Assembly (NCBI RefSeq): GCF_024679095.1 | Contig: NW_026111839.1 | Location: forward strand, 252,001 to 316,000 | DNA length: 64,000 nt | Origin: Eriocheir sinensis | Taxonomy: Eukaryota > Arthropoda > Malacostraca > Decapoda > Varunidae | Direction: 5' to 3' | Part shown: positions 1 to 19,400 of the stretch, in pieces | Layout: each line of letters starts with the position of its first letter | How positions within the stretch are numbered: the first letter of the stretch is position 1 | Program-made: the position numbers and the translations under genes | The notes under the pieces: model-generated | Seen by the model: the letters and a program-made list of their open reading frames with translations, nothing else | Databases searched by the model: none | Told to the model about the DNA's origin: nothing

Positions 1-3000
1 TTTTATATGATTTTACATTATTCTATGTGTATTTTGTATATATATTTTATATAAAATATACGTTATTTTATGTGTATTTGTTTTCATTTCATACAAATTT
101 ACATTATTTTATGTGTTTTGTGTACATGTATTGAAATACAAATTTAACTAGTTATATGTGTATTTTTATATCTATTTTTTATGTATATTTTCATAGAAAT
201 TTACTCTTTTATGAGTATACGTATATATATTTTCTACAAATTTACATTATTGATGTGTATTTTGCATATCTATTTCAATACAAATTTACTTTATTGTACG
301 TGCATTTTGTATATTTATTTTAATACAAATTTAATTATTTTATATGTATTTTGGTATATATATTTTTATGCAAATATGCGTTATTATATGGATATTTTGC
401 ATTTTTATTTTCATACAAATTTACATTATTTTATTGATATTCTGTTTATTTATTTTGATACGTTATTTTATTGTGTGTATTCGTATATATTTTGATACAA
501 ATTTTATACAAATTCTTGTTATTTAATGTGTATTTGTATATATGTATTTTGATACAAATTTATATTATTTTATGTGTATTTTTACATATATTTCATTATA
601 AATTTACCTTATTTCATGTTTATTTTGTATATTTATCTCATTCAATTGTAAATTATTTTATGTGTATATTTTTATTTCTATTTAGGTTATTTTATGTGTA
701 TTTTCTTTATACATTTTCATCCAAAACTACATTATTTTATTGGTATTTTCTTAATTTAATTCGATACGAATTTAAATTATTTCATAGGTATTTTGTATAC
801 ATATTTTTATACTCATTTTTTTTTTTTATACTCATATTTTTATGCAATTTTATTTGATGTGCATTTTTATACATATATTTTCATAGAAATTTGCGTTATT
901 TTATGTGTTTTTTGTATATGTTTTTTCATACAAATTTATATTATTTCATTGGTATTTTGTTTATTTATTTTGATACGAATTACATGACTATATGTGTATT
1001 TTGTACATATTTTTTATACGTATTTACGTTTTTTAATGTGTATTTTGTTTATATATTTTTATACAAATTTACGTTATTAAATGTGTATTTGTATAAATAT
1101 TTTGATACAAATTTACTTTATTTTATGTATTTTGTATATATATATTTCAATTCAAATTTAGCTTATTTTGTGTGTATTTTGTATATCTATTTTCATACAA
1201 ATTTAATTACTTTTGTGTATTTTTGTATATAGTTTTATATAAATTTACGTTATTTTATGTGTATTTTGTATATTTATATTAATACAAATACACATTTTTT
1301 CATTGGTATAGTGTTTATTTATTTTGATACGAATTTACATTAAATTATGCGTATTTTGTATACATTTTTTATACGTATTTACCTGATTTTGTGTATTTTG
1401 TATACATATTTTTATAGAAATCTACGTTATTTTATGTGTATTCGTATATATATTTTGAAACAAATTTAGATTGTTTTATATGTATTTTGCATATCTATTT
1501 CAATACAGATTTACCTTATTGTATGTGTATTTTGTATATTTATTTTAATACAAATTAATTTTTTGTGTATTTTTGTAAATATATTTTTTATAAAAAAATG
1601 CGTTATTTTATGGGTATTTTGCATCTTTATTTTCATACAAATTTACATTATTTTATTAACATTCTGTGTATTTTTTTATGCGATTTTACATTATTCTATT
1701 TGTGTTTTGTATATATATTTTTTATACATATTTACATTATTTAATGAGTATTTTGTATATTTAATACAAATTTACGTTAATTTAAGTGTATTTGTTTATA
1801 TATTTTCATTCAAATTTACATTATTTTATGTGTATTTTGTATATGTATTTCAATACAAATTTACCTAATTTTATGTGTATTTTGTATATTTATTTTCATA
1901 CAAATTTAATTTATTTTTGTGTATTTTTATATATAGTTTTATGCAAATTTACCTTATTTTATATGTATTTTATATATGTATTTTCATACAAATACACATT
2001 CTCTTATTGATATTTTCCTTATTTATTTTGTCACGAATTTACATTATTTAATGTGTATTTTGTATATATATTTTTATACGCATTTACATCATTTCATGTG
2101 TATTTTATACATATATTTCTATAGAAATCTACGTTATTTTAAGTGTATTCGTATATATTTTTTGAAACAAATCTTCATTATTTTATGTGTATTTTGTATA
2201 TATATTTCATTACAAATTTGCCTAATTTTATGTTTATTTTTATATCTATTTTCATTCAAATTCATTTTATTTTATGTGTATATATTTATTTGTATATACG
2301 TTCTTTTATGTGTATTTTCTATATATATTTTCATTCAAAATTACATTATTTTATCGGTATTTTGTTCATTTTTTTCGATACGAATTTAGATTATTTCATG
2401 TGTATTTTCTATACATATACATATAGAGTAAATTTCTACGAAAACATATATTCAATATACATATAAAATTATGTAAATAAGTATAAAAATATATATATCA
2501 AATACACCTAAAAAATAAAAATTCGTATCAAAATAAATAAAAAAATTCCGATAAAAGAACGTATATTTGTAGGAATACACATAAAATATATAAATTTGTA
2601 TTGAAATAAATATACAAAATGCACATACAATAATGTAAACTTGTATTGAAAGAGATATGCAAAAATACATATAAAACAATGTAAATTTGTTCAAAATATA
2701 TATACGAATACAAATAAAAAAACGTGGATTTCTATAAAAATATATATACAAAATACACATAAAATTAAGTAAATACGTATAAAAAAATGTATACAAAATA
2801 CACATAAAATAATGTAAATTCGAATCAAAATAAATAAAGAAAATACCAATAAAAGAATGTGTATTTGTATAAATATAAATATACAAAATACACATACAAA
2901 ATATACATAAAATTAGGTAAATTTGTAATGATATATATGTACAAAATACACATAAAATAATGTAAATTTATATGAAAATATAAAATACCATGAATTTGTA

Positions 3001-4879
3001 TAAAAATATATATTCAAAATAAATATTAAATAATGTAAATGCGTATAAAAATAAATATATACAAAGTACATATAAAATAATGTAAATTCGTATCAATATA
3101 AATCAACAAAACACCAATAAAATAATATATATTTTAATGAAAATAGATTTACAAAATACACATAACATAACTAAAATTTGTATTAAAATATATACATAAA
3201 TACATAGAAATAATTTGAGTTTGTATGAAAAAAGATATACAAAATACGCATAAAACTAGTTAAATTTCTTTTGAAATATATATACAAAATACCCATAAAA
3301 TATTGTAAATTTGTGTCAAAATATATAAACAAATACACATAAAATAACGTAAATTTGTATGAAAATAATATACAAAATACACATAGAATAATGTCAAATC
3401 GTATCGATATGAATGAGCAGATTATCAATAAAATAATGTAAATTTGTATGAAGATAAAGATGCAAAATACCCATGAAATAAATCATATTTTTATATAAAT
3501 ACATATACAAAAATACACATAGAATAATTAAATTTGTATTAAAATTAATATACAAAATGAATATACAAAAAAGTAAATTTGTATTGAAAAAATATGCAAA
3601 ATACACATAAAAGTGTAAATTTGTTTCAAAATGTATATAAGAATACACATAAAATAACGTAGATTTCTATAGAAATATATAAATAAATTACACATGAAAT
3701 GATGTAAATACGTATAAAAATTTATATACAAAATACACATTAAATACTGTAAATTCGCGTCAAAGTAAATAAACAAAATATCAATAAAAGAATGTGTATT
3801 TGTATGAAAATAGATATACAAAATACACATAAAATAACCTAAAATTGTATAAAACATTTTAAACATGTATAAAAATATATTATATTATATATATTTTTAT
3901 TGAAATTTGCGATATTTATGTGTATTTTGTATATGTTTTCTCATACAAATTTACATTATTTTATTGGTATTTTGTTTATTTATTTTGATACGAATTTACA
4001 TTATTTTATATGTACTTTGTATATATATTTTTATACGCATTTACATTATTTGATATTTATTTTGAATATATATCTTTATACAAATTCATGGTATTTTATG
4101 TGCATTTGTATATATATTTTCATATAAATTTACATTATTTTATGTGTATTTTGTACATGTATTTCATTACAAATTTACATTATTTTATGTTTATTTTTGT
4201 ATATTTATTTCATTTAATATTAAATTATTTTATGTGTATATTTGTATTTTATTTAGATTATTTTAAGTGTATTTTCTATATATATTTTCATCCAAAAAAT
4301 TACATTATTTTAATGGTATTTTGTTAATTTAATTCGATAAGAATTTAGATTATTTCATAGGTATTTTGTATACATATTTTTATACGCATTTACATTATTT
4401 AATGTGTGTTTTGTATATATATTTTTATGCAAATTTACTTTATTTTATGTGCATCTTTGTACCATGTGCATGTAAATATGCAAAAAAAAATACATACAAA
4501 ATACATATAGAATAATGTAAAATCGTATCAAAATAAATACACAGAATATCAATAAAATAAAGTAAATTTGTATGAAAATAAAGAAGCAAAATACCCATAA
4601 AAAAGCATGTTTTTATAAAAATATGTATAGAAAAACACACATCAAATAATTAAATTTGTATTAAAATAAATATACAAAATGCACCTACAATATGGTAAAT
4701 TTATATTGAAATAGATATGCAAAACACACATAAAACAATGTAAATTTATTTCAAAATATATATACGAATACACATAAAAAAAAGTAAATTTCTATAAAAA
4801 TATATATAAAAAATACATACAAAAATACACAAAAATAATTTAAATTTGTATGAAAATAAATTTACAAAATACACATAAA

Positions 4880-6090
<1,211 letters not shown>

Positions 6091-6449
6091 ATATAAATCA
6101 ACAGAATATCAATATAATAATGTAAATTTGTACGAAAATAGGGATGCAAAATACCCATAAAATAACGCATATTTTTATATAAATTTATATACAAAAAAAT
6201 AAATAAATAAATAAATTTGTAGTAAAATAAATATACAAAATGCACATAGAATAAGGTAGATTTAAATTGAACTTGATATGCAAAATACACATAAAACAAT
6301 GTAAATTTATTTCAAAATGTATATACGAATACACGTAAAATAACGAAAATTTCTTTAAAAATATATTTATACAAAATAGACATAAAATTATATATATCAA
6401 ATACACATAAATCATTTAAATTTGTATGAAAATAAACATACATAATACA

Positions 6450-7660
<1,211 letters not shown>

Positions 7661-10600
7661 CAAAATAAATAAACAGAATATCAATAAAATAATGTAAATT
7701 TGTATGAAAATAAAGATGCAAAATACCCATATTGTAACGCATATTTGCATAAAAATATATATACAAAAATACATATAAAATAATTTAATTTGTATTAAAA
7801 TAAATATACAAAATGCACATACAATAAAGTAAATTTGTATTGAAATAGATATGCAAAATACACATAAATAATGTAAATTTGTATCAAAATATATATACGA
7901 ATACACATAAAATAGAGTAGATTTCTATGAAAATATACATACACAATACATATAAAATGATGTAAATAAGTATAAAAATATATATATCAAATACACCTAA
8001 ATAATGTAAATTCGTATCAAAATAAATAAACAAAATTCCGATAAAAAACGTATATTTGTAGGAAAATAAATATACAAAATACACTTAAAATAACGAAAAT
8101 TTGTATAAAAATATATACAAAAAAAACACGAAAATAATATCAATTTGTATGAAAATTGATATACAAAATACACATATAATTAGTTAAATTTATATTTAAA
8201 TACATGTACAAAATACACATAAAATAATGTAAATTTGTATGAAATGAAAACAAATACACATAAAATAAGGTACATTTGTATAAAATATATATAGTAATAC
8301 ACATAGAATAATGTAAAATCGTATCAAAATAAGTACACAAAATATCAATAAAATAATTTAAATTTGTATGAAAATAAAGATGCAAACTACCGATAAAATA
8401 AAGCATATTTAAAAAAAATATATATATACAAAAATACACATAGAATAATTAAATTTGTATTAAAATATATATACAAAATGTACATACTATAAGGTAAATT
8501 TGTATTGAAAAAAAATGCAAAATACACATAAAACAGTGTAAATTTGTTTCAAAATATATAAACGAATACACATAAAATAACGTAGATTTCTATAGGAATA
8601 TATATACAAAATACACATGAAATGATGTAAATACGTATAAAAATATATATACAAAATACACATTAAATAATGAAAACTCGCGTCAAAATAAATAAACAAA
8701 ATATCAATAAAAGAATGTGTATTTGTATGAAAATAAATATACAAAATACACATAAAATAACCTAAATTTGTATAAAACTATATACAAAAATACATAAAAA
8801 TAATTTAAATTTGTATGAAAATAAATATACAAAATACACATAAAATTAGGTAAATTTGTATTTAAATACATATACAAAATACACATAAAATAAAGTAAAT
8901 TTGAATGAAAATACATGAACAAATACACTTAAAATAACGTAAATTTGTATAAAAAAATATATACAAAACACAAATAGAATAATGTAAAATCGTATTAAAA
9001 TAAATACACAGAATATTAATAAAATAATGTAAATTTGTATGAAAATAAAGATGCAAAATACCCATAAAATAACGCATTTTTTTTACTTATAAAAATATAT
9101 ATACCAAAATACACATAAAAAAATTAATTTGTATTAAAATAAATATATAAAAAACACATACAATAAGGTAAATTTGTATTGAAATAGATATGCAAAATAC
9201 ATATAAAACAATGTAAATTTGTTTAAAAATATATATACGAATACACATAAAATAACGTAGATTTCTATAAAAATATATATACAAAATACACATAAAATGA
9301 CGTAAATACGTATAAAAAAAAGAATACAAAATACACATAAAATAATGTAAATTCGTATCAAAATAAATAAACAAAATACCAATAAAAGAATGTGTATTTG
9401 TATAAATATAAATATACATAATACACATAAAAAGTATTATATAAATTTACGTTATTTTATGCGTATTTTTTATATTTATATTTATACAAATACACATTCT
9501 TTTATTGATATTTTGTTTATTTATTTTCATACGAATTTACATTATTTTATGTGTATTCGTATACATTTTTTGAAACAAATTTGCATAGTTTTATATGTAT
9601 TTTGCATATCTATTTCAATACAAATTTAAATTAGTGTAAGTGTATTTTGTATAATTATTTTAATACAAATTTAAATTTTTTATGTGGTTTTTGGTATATA
9701 TATTTTTATAAGAAAATGTGTTATTTTATGGGTATTTTTCTTCTTTATTTTCATACAAATTTATATTATTTTATTAATATTCTGAGTATTTATTTTGATA
9801 CGATTTTACAATATTCTATTTGTGTTTTCTATATATTTTTTTTATATATTTTGACATTATTTAGTTTGTATTTTGTATATATATTTCATACAAATTTACG
9901 TTATTTTAAGTGTATTTACATTATTTTATGTGTATTTTGCATATATATTTTCATAAAAAATTACGTTATTTTATTGTGTGTATTCGTATATATTTTCATA
10001 AAAATTTTATACAAATTCATGTTATTTTATGTGTATTTGTATATATATTTTCATACAAATTTATATTATTTTATGTGTATTTTTACATATATTTCATTAC
10101 AAATTTACCTTATTTTATGTTTATTTTTTATATTTATTTAATTTAATTTTAAATTATTTTATGTGTATATTTGTATTTGTATTTAGGTTATTTTATATGT
10201 ATTTTCTATATATATTTTCATCCAAAATTACATTATTTTATTGGTATTTTCTTAATTTAATTCGATACGAATTTAGATTATTTCATAGGTACTTTGTATA
10301 CATATTTTTTTACTCATTTACATTATCTATTGTGTGTTTTGTATATATATTTTTATGCAAATTTACTTTATTTTATGTGCATTTTTGTACATATATTTTT
10401 ATAGAAATTTGCTTTATTTTATGTGTATTTTGTATATGTTTTCTCACACAAATTTACATTATTTTATTGGTATTTTGTTTATTTATTTTGATACGAATTA
10501 CATGATTATGTGTATTTTGTACATATTTTTTTATACGTATTTACATTATTTAATGTGTATTTTGTTCATATATTTAAAAAAAATTACGTTATTATATGTG

Positions 10601-13600
10601 TATTTGTATAAATATTTTGATACAAATTTACATTATTTTATGTATTTTGTATATATATTTCAATTCAAATTTAGCTTACATTTTTTTAAAAATATATATA
10701 CAAAATACACACGGAATAATGTAAAATTGTATCAAAATAAATACACAGAATGTCAATAAAATAATGTAAATTTGTATGAAAATAAAGATGCAATATACCC
10801 ATAAAATAAAGCATATTTTTTTATAAATATACATATACAAAAATACACACAAAATAATAAAATTTGTATTAAAATTAATATACAAAATGAACAAACAATA
10901 TGGTAAATTTGTATTGAAATAGATATGCAAAACACACATAAAACAAGGTAAATTTATTTCAAAATATATATACGAATACACATAAAAAAACGTAATTTTC
11001 TATAAAAATATATATAAAAAATACATACAAAAATACACAAAAATAATTTAAATTTGTATGAAAATAAATATACAAAATACACATAAAATTAGGTAAATTT
11101 GTATTGAAATACATATACAAAATACACATAAAATAATGTAAATTTGAATGAAAATATATAAAAAAATACACTTTAAATAACGTAAATTTGTATAAAATAT
11201 ATATACAAAATACACATTAAATAATGCAAATATGAATGAAAAAAATATATACAAAACACAAATAGAATAGGGTAAAATCGTATCAAAATAAATACACAGA
11301 ATATTAATAAAATAATGTAAAATTGTATGAAAATAAAGATGCAAAATACCCATAAAATAACGCATTTTTTTGAAAATATATATGTACCAAAATACACATA
11401 AAATATTTAAATTTGTATTAAAATAAATATACAAAATGCACATTCATTAAGGTAAATTTGTGTTGAAATAGATATGCAAAATACATATAAAACTATGTAA
11501 ATTTGTTTAAAAATATATATATACGAATACACAAAATAACGTAGATTTCTATAAAAATATATATACAAATACACATAAAATTAAGTAAATACGTATAAAA
11601 AAATATATACAAAATACACATCTAAATTTGTATGAAAATATTTATACAAATACACATAAAATAACATGAATTTGTATAAAATTTGTATCAAAATATATAC
11701 GAATACACACAAGAAAATAACGTAAATTTTTATGAAAATGTATATACAAAAAACACATAAAATAATTTAAATACGTAGAAAAGTATATATACAAAACACA
11801 CATAAAATAATGTAAATTCGTATAAAAATAAATAGACAAAATTCCAATAAAAGAGTGTATATTTTTAGGAAAATATATATACTAAATACAAATAAAATAA
11901 CTAAAATTTGTATAATAATATATACAAAAATACACAAAAATTAGTTAAATTAGTTTGAAAATAGATATGCAAAATACACATAAAATTAGGCAAATTTGTA
12001 TTGAAATACATATACAAAATACACATAAAATAATGTAAATTTGTATGAAAATATATAAAGAAATACACATAAAATAACGTAAATTTGGATAAAATATATA
12101 TACAAAATAAACATTAAATAATGTAAATATGTATAAAAAAATATATATACAAAATACACATAGAATAATATTAACTCGTATAAAAATAAATAAACAGAAT
12201 ATCAATAAAATAATGTAAATGTAATAAAAATAAATATACAAAAATACATATGAAATAATTAAATTTGTTTTAAAATAAATATAGAAAATGCACATACAAT
12301 AAAGTAAATTTATATTAAAATAGATATGCAAAATACACATAAATAATATAAATTTTTATCAAAAGATATATACGAATACACATAAAATAGAGTAAATTTC
12401 TATGAAAATATGCATACAAAATACATATATAATGATGTAAATAAGTATAAAAATATATATACCAAATACCCCTAAAATAATGTAAATTCGTATCAAAATA
12501 AATAAACAAAATTCCGATAAAAAACGTATATTTTTTTGGGAAAATAAATATACGAAATACACATAAAATAGCAAAAATTTGTATAAAAATATATACACAC
12601 AAAAAAAAATTCAATTTCTATGAAAATAGATATACAAAATACACATATTATTAGTTAAATTTGTATTTAAATACATGTACAAAATACACATAAAATAATG
12701 TAAATTTGTATGAAATGAAAACAATTACACATAAAATAACGTACATTTGTATAAAATATATATACAAAATACACATGGAATAATGTAAAATCGTATCAAA
12801 ACAAATACAAAGAGTATCAATAAAATAATGTAAATTTGTAAGAAAATAAAGATGCTAAAAACCCATAAAATAAAGCATATTTTTATAAAATTACATATAC
12901 AAAAATACACATAGAATAATTAAATTTGCATTAAAATTAATATACAAAATGCACATACAATAAGGAAAATTTGTATTGAAAAAATATGCAAAACACACAT
13001 AAAACAGTGTAAATTTGTTTCAAAATATATATACAAACACACATAAAATAACGTAGATTTCTATAGAAATATATATACAAAATACACATAAAATGATGTA
13101 AATACGTATGAAAATATATATACAAAATACACATTAAATAATGTAAATTCGCGTCAAAATAAGTAAACAAAATATCGATAAAAGAATGTGTATTTGTATG
13201 AAAATAGATATACAAAATACACATAAAATAACCTAAATTTGTATAAAAATATATACAAAAATACACAAAAATAATTTAAACTTGTATGAAAATAAATATA
13301 CAAAATACACATAAAATTAGGTAAATTTCTGTTGAAATACGTATACAAAATACACATAAAATAATGTAAATTTGAATGAAAATACATAAACAAATACACT
13401 TAAAATAACGTAAATTTGTATAAAATACAAAATACAAACTAAATAATGTAAATATGTATAAAAATATATAGAAAACACAAATAGAATATTGTAAAATCGT
13501 ATCAAAATAAATACTCAGAATATTAATAAAATAATGTTAATTTGTATGAAAATAAAGAAAAAAACACATAAAATAACACATTTTCTTATAAAAATATATA

Positions 13601-15345
13601 TACCAAAATACACATAAAAATTTATTATTAAATAAAAATATATACAAATACACATTTTTTTATTGGTATTTTGAATTTATTATATTTAATATATATAAAA
13701 TATGTAATTTTTTTTTTTTTTATACGTATATATATTATTATGTATATATATTTTATAATACGTTATTTTAGGTGTATATATATTTTGAAACAAATTTACA
13801 TTGTTTTATATATATTTTGCATATCTATTTCAATACAAATTTACTTTACTGTATGTGTTTTTTATATATTTATTTTAATACAAATTTTTTTTATGTGTAT
13901 TTTGGTATATATATTTTTTAAATAAAAAAAAATGCGTAATTTTATGGGTATTTTGCCTTTTATTTTCATACAAATTTGTTTAATATTCTGTGTATTTATT
14001 TTAATACGATTTTATATTATTCTATTTGTGTTTTGTATATATTTTTTTATACAAATTTACGTTATTTTAAGTGTATTTGTTTATGTATTTTCATTCAAAT
14101 TTACATTATTTTATGTGTATTTTGTATATGTATTTAAATACAAATTTACCTAATTTTATGTGTATTTAAATTATTTTTATGTATTTTTAGTATATAGTTT
14201 TATACAAATTTAGGTTATCTTATGTGTATTTTGTATATTTATTTTCATACAAATACACATTCTTTTATTGATATTTTGTTTATTTATTTTGACGCGAGTT
14301 TTCATTATATAATGTCTATTTTGTATATATATTTTTATACGTATTTACATCATTTCATGTGTATGTTGTATATATATTCCTATAGAAATCTACGTTTTTT
14401 TATGTGTATTCGTTTATATATTTTGAAACAAATTTACACTGTTCTATGTGTATTTTGCATTTTTTTCAATACAAATTTACCTTATAGTATGTGCATTTTG
14501 TATATTAATTTTAATACAAATTTAATTATTCTATGTGTATTTTTGTATATGTATTTTTAAAAAAAATATGCTTTATTTTATCGGTATTTTGCATCTTTAT
14601 TATCATACAAATTTAAATTATTTTATTGATATTCTGTGTACTTATTTTGATACGATTTTCCGTTATTCTATGTTTATTTTGTATATATATTTTATACAAA
14701 TGTACCTTATTTTATGTGTATTTGTTTTCATTTCATACAAATTTACATTATTTTATGTGTATTATGTACATGTATTTAAATACAAATTTAACTAATTATA
14801 TGCGTATTTTGTATATCAATTTTCATACAAATTGATATTATTTTTGTGTTTTTTTTTGTATATATTTTTATACAAATTTTCGTTATTTTATGTGTATTTT
14901 GTATATTTATTTTCCTACAAATATACGTTTTTTATCGGAATTTTGTTTATTTATTTTGATACGAATTTACATTATTTAGGTGTATATGATATATATATTT
15001 TTATACTTATTTACATCATTTTATATGTATTGTGTATGTATATTTTCATAGAAATTTACTCTATTTTATGTGTATTCGTATATATATTTTGATACAAATT
15101 TACATTATTTATGTGTATTTTGCATATCTATTTCAATACAAATTTACTTTATTGTATGTGCATTTTGTATATTTATTTTAATACAAATTAAATTATTTTA
15201 TGTGTATTTTCGTATATATATTTTTATGCAAATATGCGGTATAATATGGGTATTTTGCATCTTTATTTTCATACAAATTTACATTATTTTATTGATATTC
15301 TGTTTATTTATTTTGATACGATTTAACATTATTCTATGTGTATTT

Positions 15346-15348
<3 letters not shown>

Positions 15349-15439
<91 letters not shown>

Positions 15440-15473
15440 TTTATATATATATTTAGATATATATATATTTATA

Positions 15474-15519
<46 letters not shown>
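15349..15519. repeat. (AT)n microsatellite, two runs
   Basis: AT runs at 15349-15435 and 15478-15519, separated by an AT-only spacer containing tttagata. Confidence 0.95.
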
Positions 15520-15522
<3 letters not shown>

Positions 15523-16264
15523 ATACATATTTACATTATTTAATGTTTATTTTGTATATATATTTGATCCAAATTTACGTTATTTTATGTGTATTTGTTT
15601 ATATATTTTCATACAAATTTACATTATTTTATGTGAATTTTTTATATGTATTTCAATACAAATTTGCCTAATTTTATGTGTATTTTGCATATATATTTTC
15701 AAACAAATTTAAATTATTTTTGTGTATTTTTGTATATATTTTTATACAAATTCTACTTATTTTATTTGTATTTTGTATATATATTTTCCTACAAATATAC
15801 ATTCTTTTATTGGAATTTTGTTTATTTATTTTGATACGAATTTACATTATTTTATGTGTATTTTGTATATATTTTTCTATGTATTTAAATTATTTTATGT
15901 GTATTTTGTATATACATTTTCATAAAAATTTACGTTATTTTATTGTGTGTATTCGTATATATTTTGAAACAAATTTTATACAAATTCATATTATTTTATG
16001 TGTATTTGTATATATATTTTCATTCAAATTTATATGTGTATTTTGTATACATTTTTTTATACTTATTTACTTCATTTTATGTGTATTTTGTATATAAATT
16101 TTTATAGAAATCTACGTTATTTTGTGAATTCGTATATATATTTTGAAACAAATTTACATTGTTTTATATGTATTTTGCATATCTATTTCAATACAAATTT
16201 ACCTTAATGAATGTGCATTTTGTATATTTATTTTAATACAAATTTAAATATTTTATGTGTATTT

Positions 16265-16457
<193 letters not shown>

Positions 16458-19400
16458 AAAAATGCGTTATTTTATGGGTATTTTGCATCTATATTTTCAT
16501 ACAAATTTACATTATTTTACTAATATTCTGTGTATTTATTTTGATACGATTTTACACTATTCTACTTGTGTTTTGTATATATTTTTTTCATACATATTTG
16601 CATTATTTAATATGTATTTTGTATATATATTTTATACATATATACGTTATTTAAAGTTTTTTTATATATTTTTATTCAAATTTTCATTATTTTATGTGTA
16701 TTTTGTAAATGAATTTCAATACAAATTTACCTAATTTTATGTGTATTTTGTATGTTTATTTTCATACAAATTTAAGTTATTTTTGTGTATTTCTGTATGT
16801 ATTTTTTATATACATTTTTTTAAAAAAATTACGTTTTTTTTATGTGTATTTGTATATATATTTTGAAATAAATTTTCATTGTTTTATGTGTGTTTTGCAT
16901 ATCTATTTCAATACAAATTTACCATATTGTACGTGCATTTGGTATATTTATTTTAATACAAAGTTAATTATTTGATGTGTGTTTTTTATACATATTTTTA
17001 TAAAAATATGCTTTTTTATGGATATTTTGCTTCTTTATTTTCATACAAATTTACTTTATTTTATTGATATTCTGTGTATTTATTTTGATACGATTTTACA
17101 TTATTCTATGTGTATTTTGTATGTATTTTTTTTTACATATTTACATGCACATGGTACAAAAAAGCACATAAAATAAAGTAAATTTGCATAAAAATATATA
17201 TACAAAACACACATTAAATAATGTAAATGCGTATAAAAATATGTATACAAAATACCTCTGAAATAATCTAAATTCTTATCGAATTAAATTAACAAAATAC
17301 CAATAAAATAATGTAATTTTTTGGATGAAAATATATATAGAAAATACACATAAAATAACCTAAATACAAATTCAAATATACACATAAAATAATTTAATAT
17401 TAAATGAAATAAATATACAAAATAAACATAAAATAATGTAAATTTGTAATGAAATATATGTACAAAATACACATAAAATAATGTAAATTTTATGAAAATA
17501 TATATACAAATGCAGATAAAATACCATGAATTTGTATAAAAATATATATTCAAAATAAATATCAAATAATGTAAATGCGCATAAAAATATATATACAAAG
17601 TACATATAAAATAATGTAAATTCGTATCAAAATAAATAAACAAAATACCAATAAAATAATGTAAATTTGTATGAGAAAACATATACAAAATACACATAAA
17701 TATCGCAAATTTCAATAAAAAAATATATAATATAATATATTTTTATACATGTTTAAAATGTTTTATACAATTTTAGGTTATTTTATGTGTATTTTGTATA
17801 TCTATTTTCATACAAATACACATTCTTTTATTGATATTTTGTTTATTTATTTTGACGCGAATTTACATTATTTAATGTGTATTTTGAATATAAATTTTTA
17901 TACGTATTTACATCATTTCATGTGTATTTTGTATATATATTTCTATAGAAATCTACGTTATTTTATGTGTATTCTTATATAGATTTTGAAACAAATTTAC
18001 ACTTTTATGTGTATTTTGCATATTTTTTCAATACAAATTCACTTTATTGTATATGCATTTTGTATATTAATTTTAATACAAATTTAATTATTCTATGTGT
18101 ATTTTTGTATATGTATTTATATAAAAATATGCTTTATTTCATGGGTATTTTGCATCTTTATTTTCATACAAATTTACATTATTTCATTGATAATCTGCTC
18201 ATTCATATCGATACGATTTGACATTATTCTATGTGTATTTTGTATATTATTTTCATACAAATTTACGTTATTTTATGTGTATTTGTTTATATATTTTGAC
18301 ACAAATTTACAATATTTTATGGGTATTTTGTATATATATTTCAAAAGAAATTTAACTAGTTTTATGCGTATTTTGTATATCTATTTTCATACAAACTCAA
18401 ATTATTTCTATGTATTTTTGTATATATTTTAATACAAATTTTAGTTATGTTATGTGTATTTTGTAAATCTATTTTCATTCAAATATATATTATTTTATTG
18501 GTGTTTTGTTGATTTATATTGATACGAATTTACATTATTTTATATGTACTTTGTATATATATTTTTTATACGCATTTACATTATTTAATATTTATTTTGA
18601 ATATATATTTTTATACAAATTCATGGTATTTTATGTGTATTTGTATATATTTTCATATAAATTTACATTATTTTATGTGTATTTTGTACATATATATCAT
18701 TACAAATTTACCTTATTTTATGTATATTTTGTATGTGTATTTTGTATACTTATATTTATACAAATACACATTTTTTTACTGATATTTTGTTTATTTATTT
18801 TGATTCGAATTTACATTATTTTATGTGTATATTGTATACATTTTTTTGTACGTATTTACTTAATTTTATGTGTATTTTGTATATATATTTTTATAGAAAT
18901 CTACGTTATTTTATGTGTATTCGAATATATAGAACAAATTTACATTGTTTTATATGTATTTTTGCATATCTCTTTCAATACAAGTTTACCTTATTGTATG
19001 TGCATTTTGTATATTTATTTCAATACAAATTTAAATATTTTATGTGTATTCCTACAAATATATGTTCTTTTATCGGAATTTTTTTTATTTATTTTGATAC
19101 GAATTCTCATTTTTTTAGGTGTATTTGATATATATATTTTTATACTTATTTACATAATTTTATATGTATTTTGAATATATATTTTCATAGAAATTTACTC
19201 TATATGTATATGTATAGAAAATACAAATGAAATAATCTAAATTCGCATCGAAAAAAAAGAACAAAATACCGATAAAATAATGTAATTTTGAATGAAAATA
19301 TATATAGAAAATACACATAAAATAATGTAGATTTGTTTTAAAATATATATACGAATACACATAAAATAACGTAGATTTCTATAGAAATATATAAAAAAAA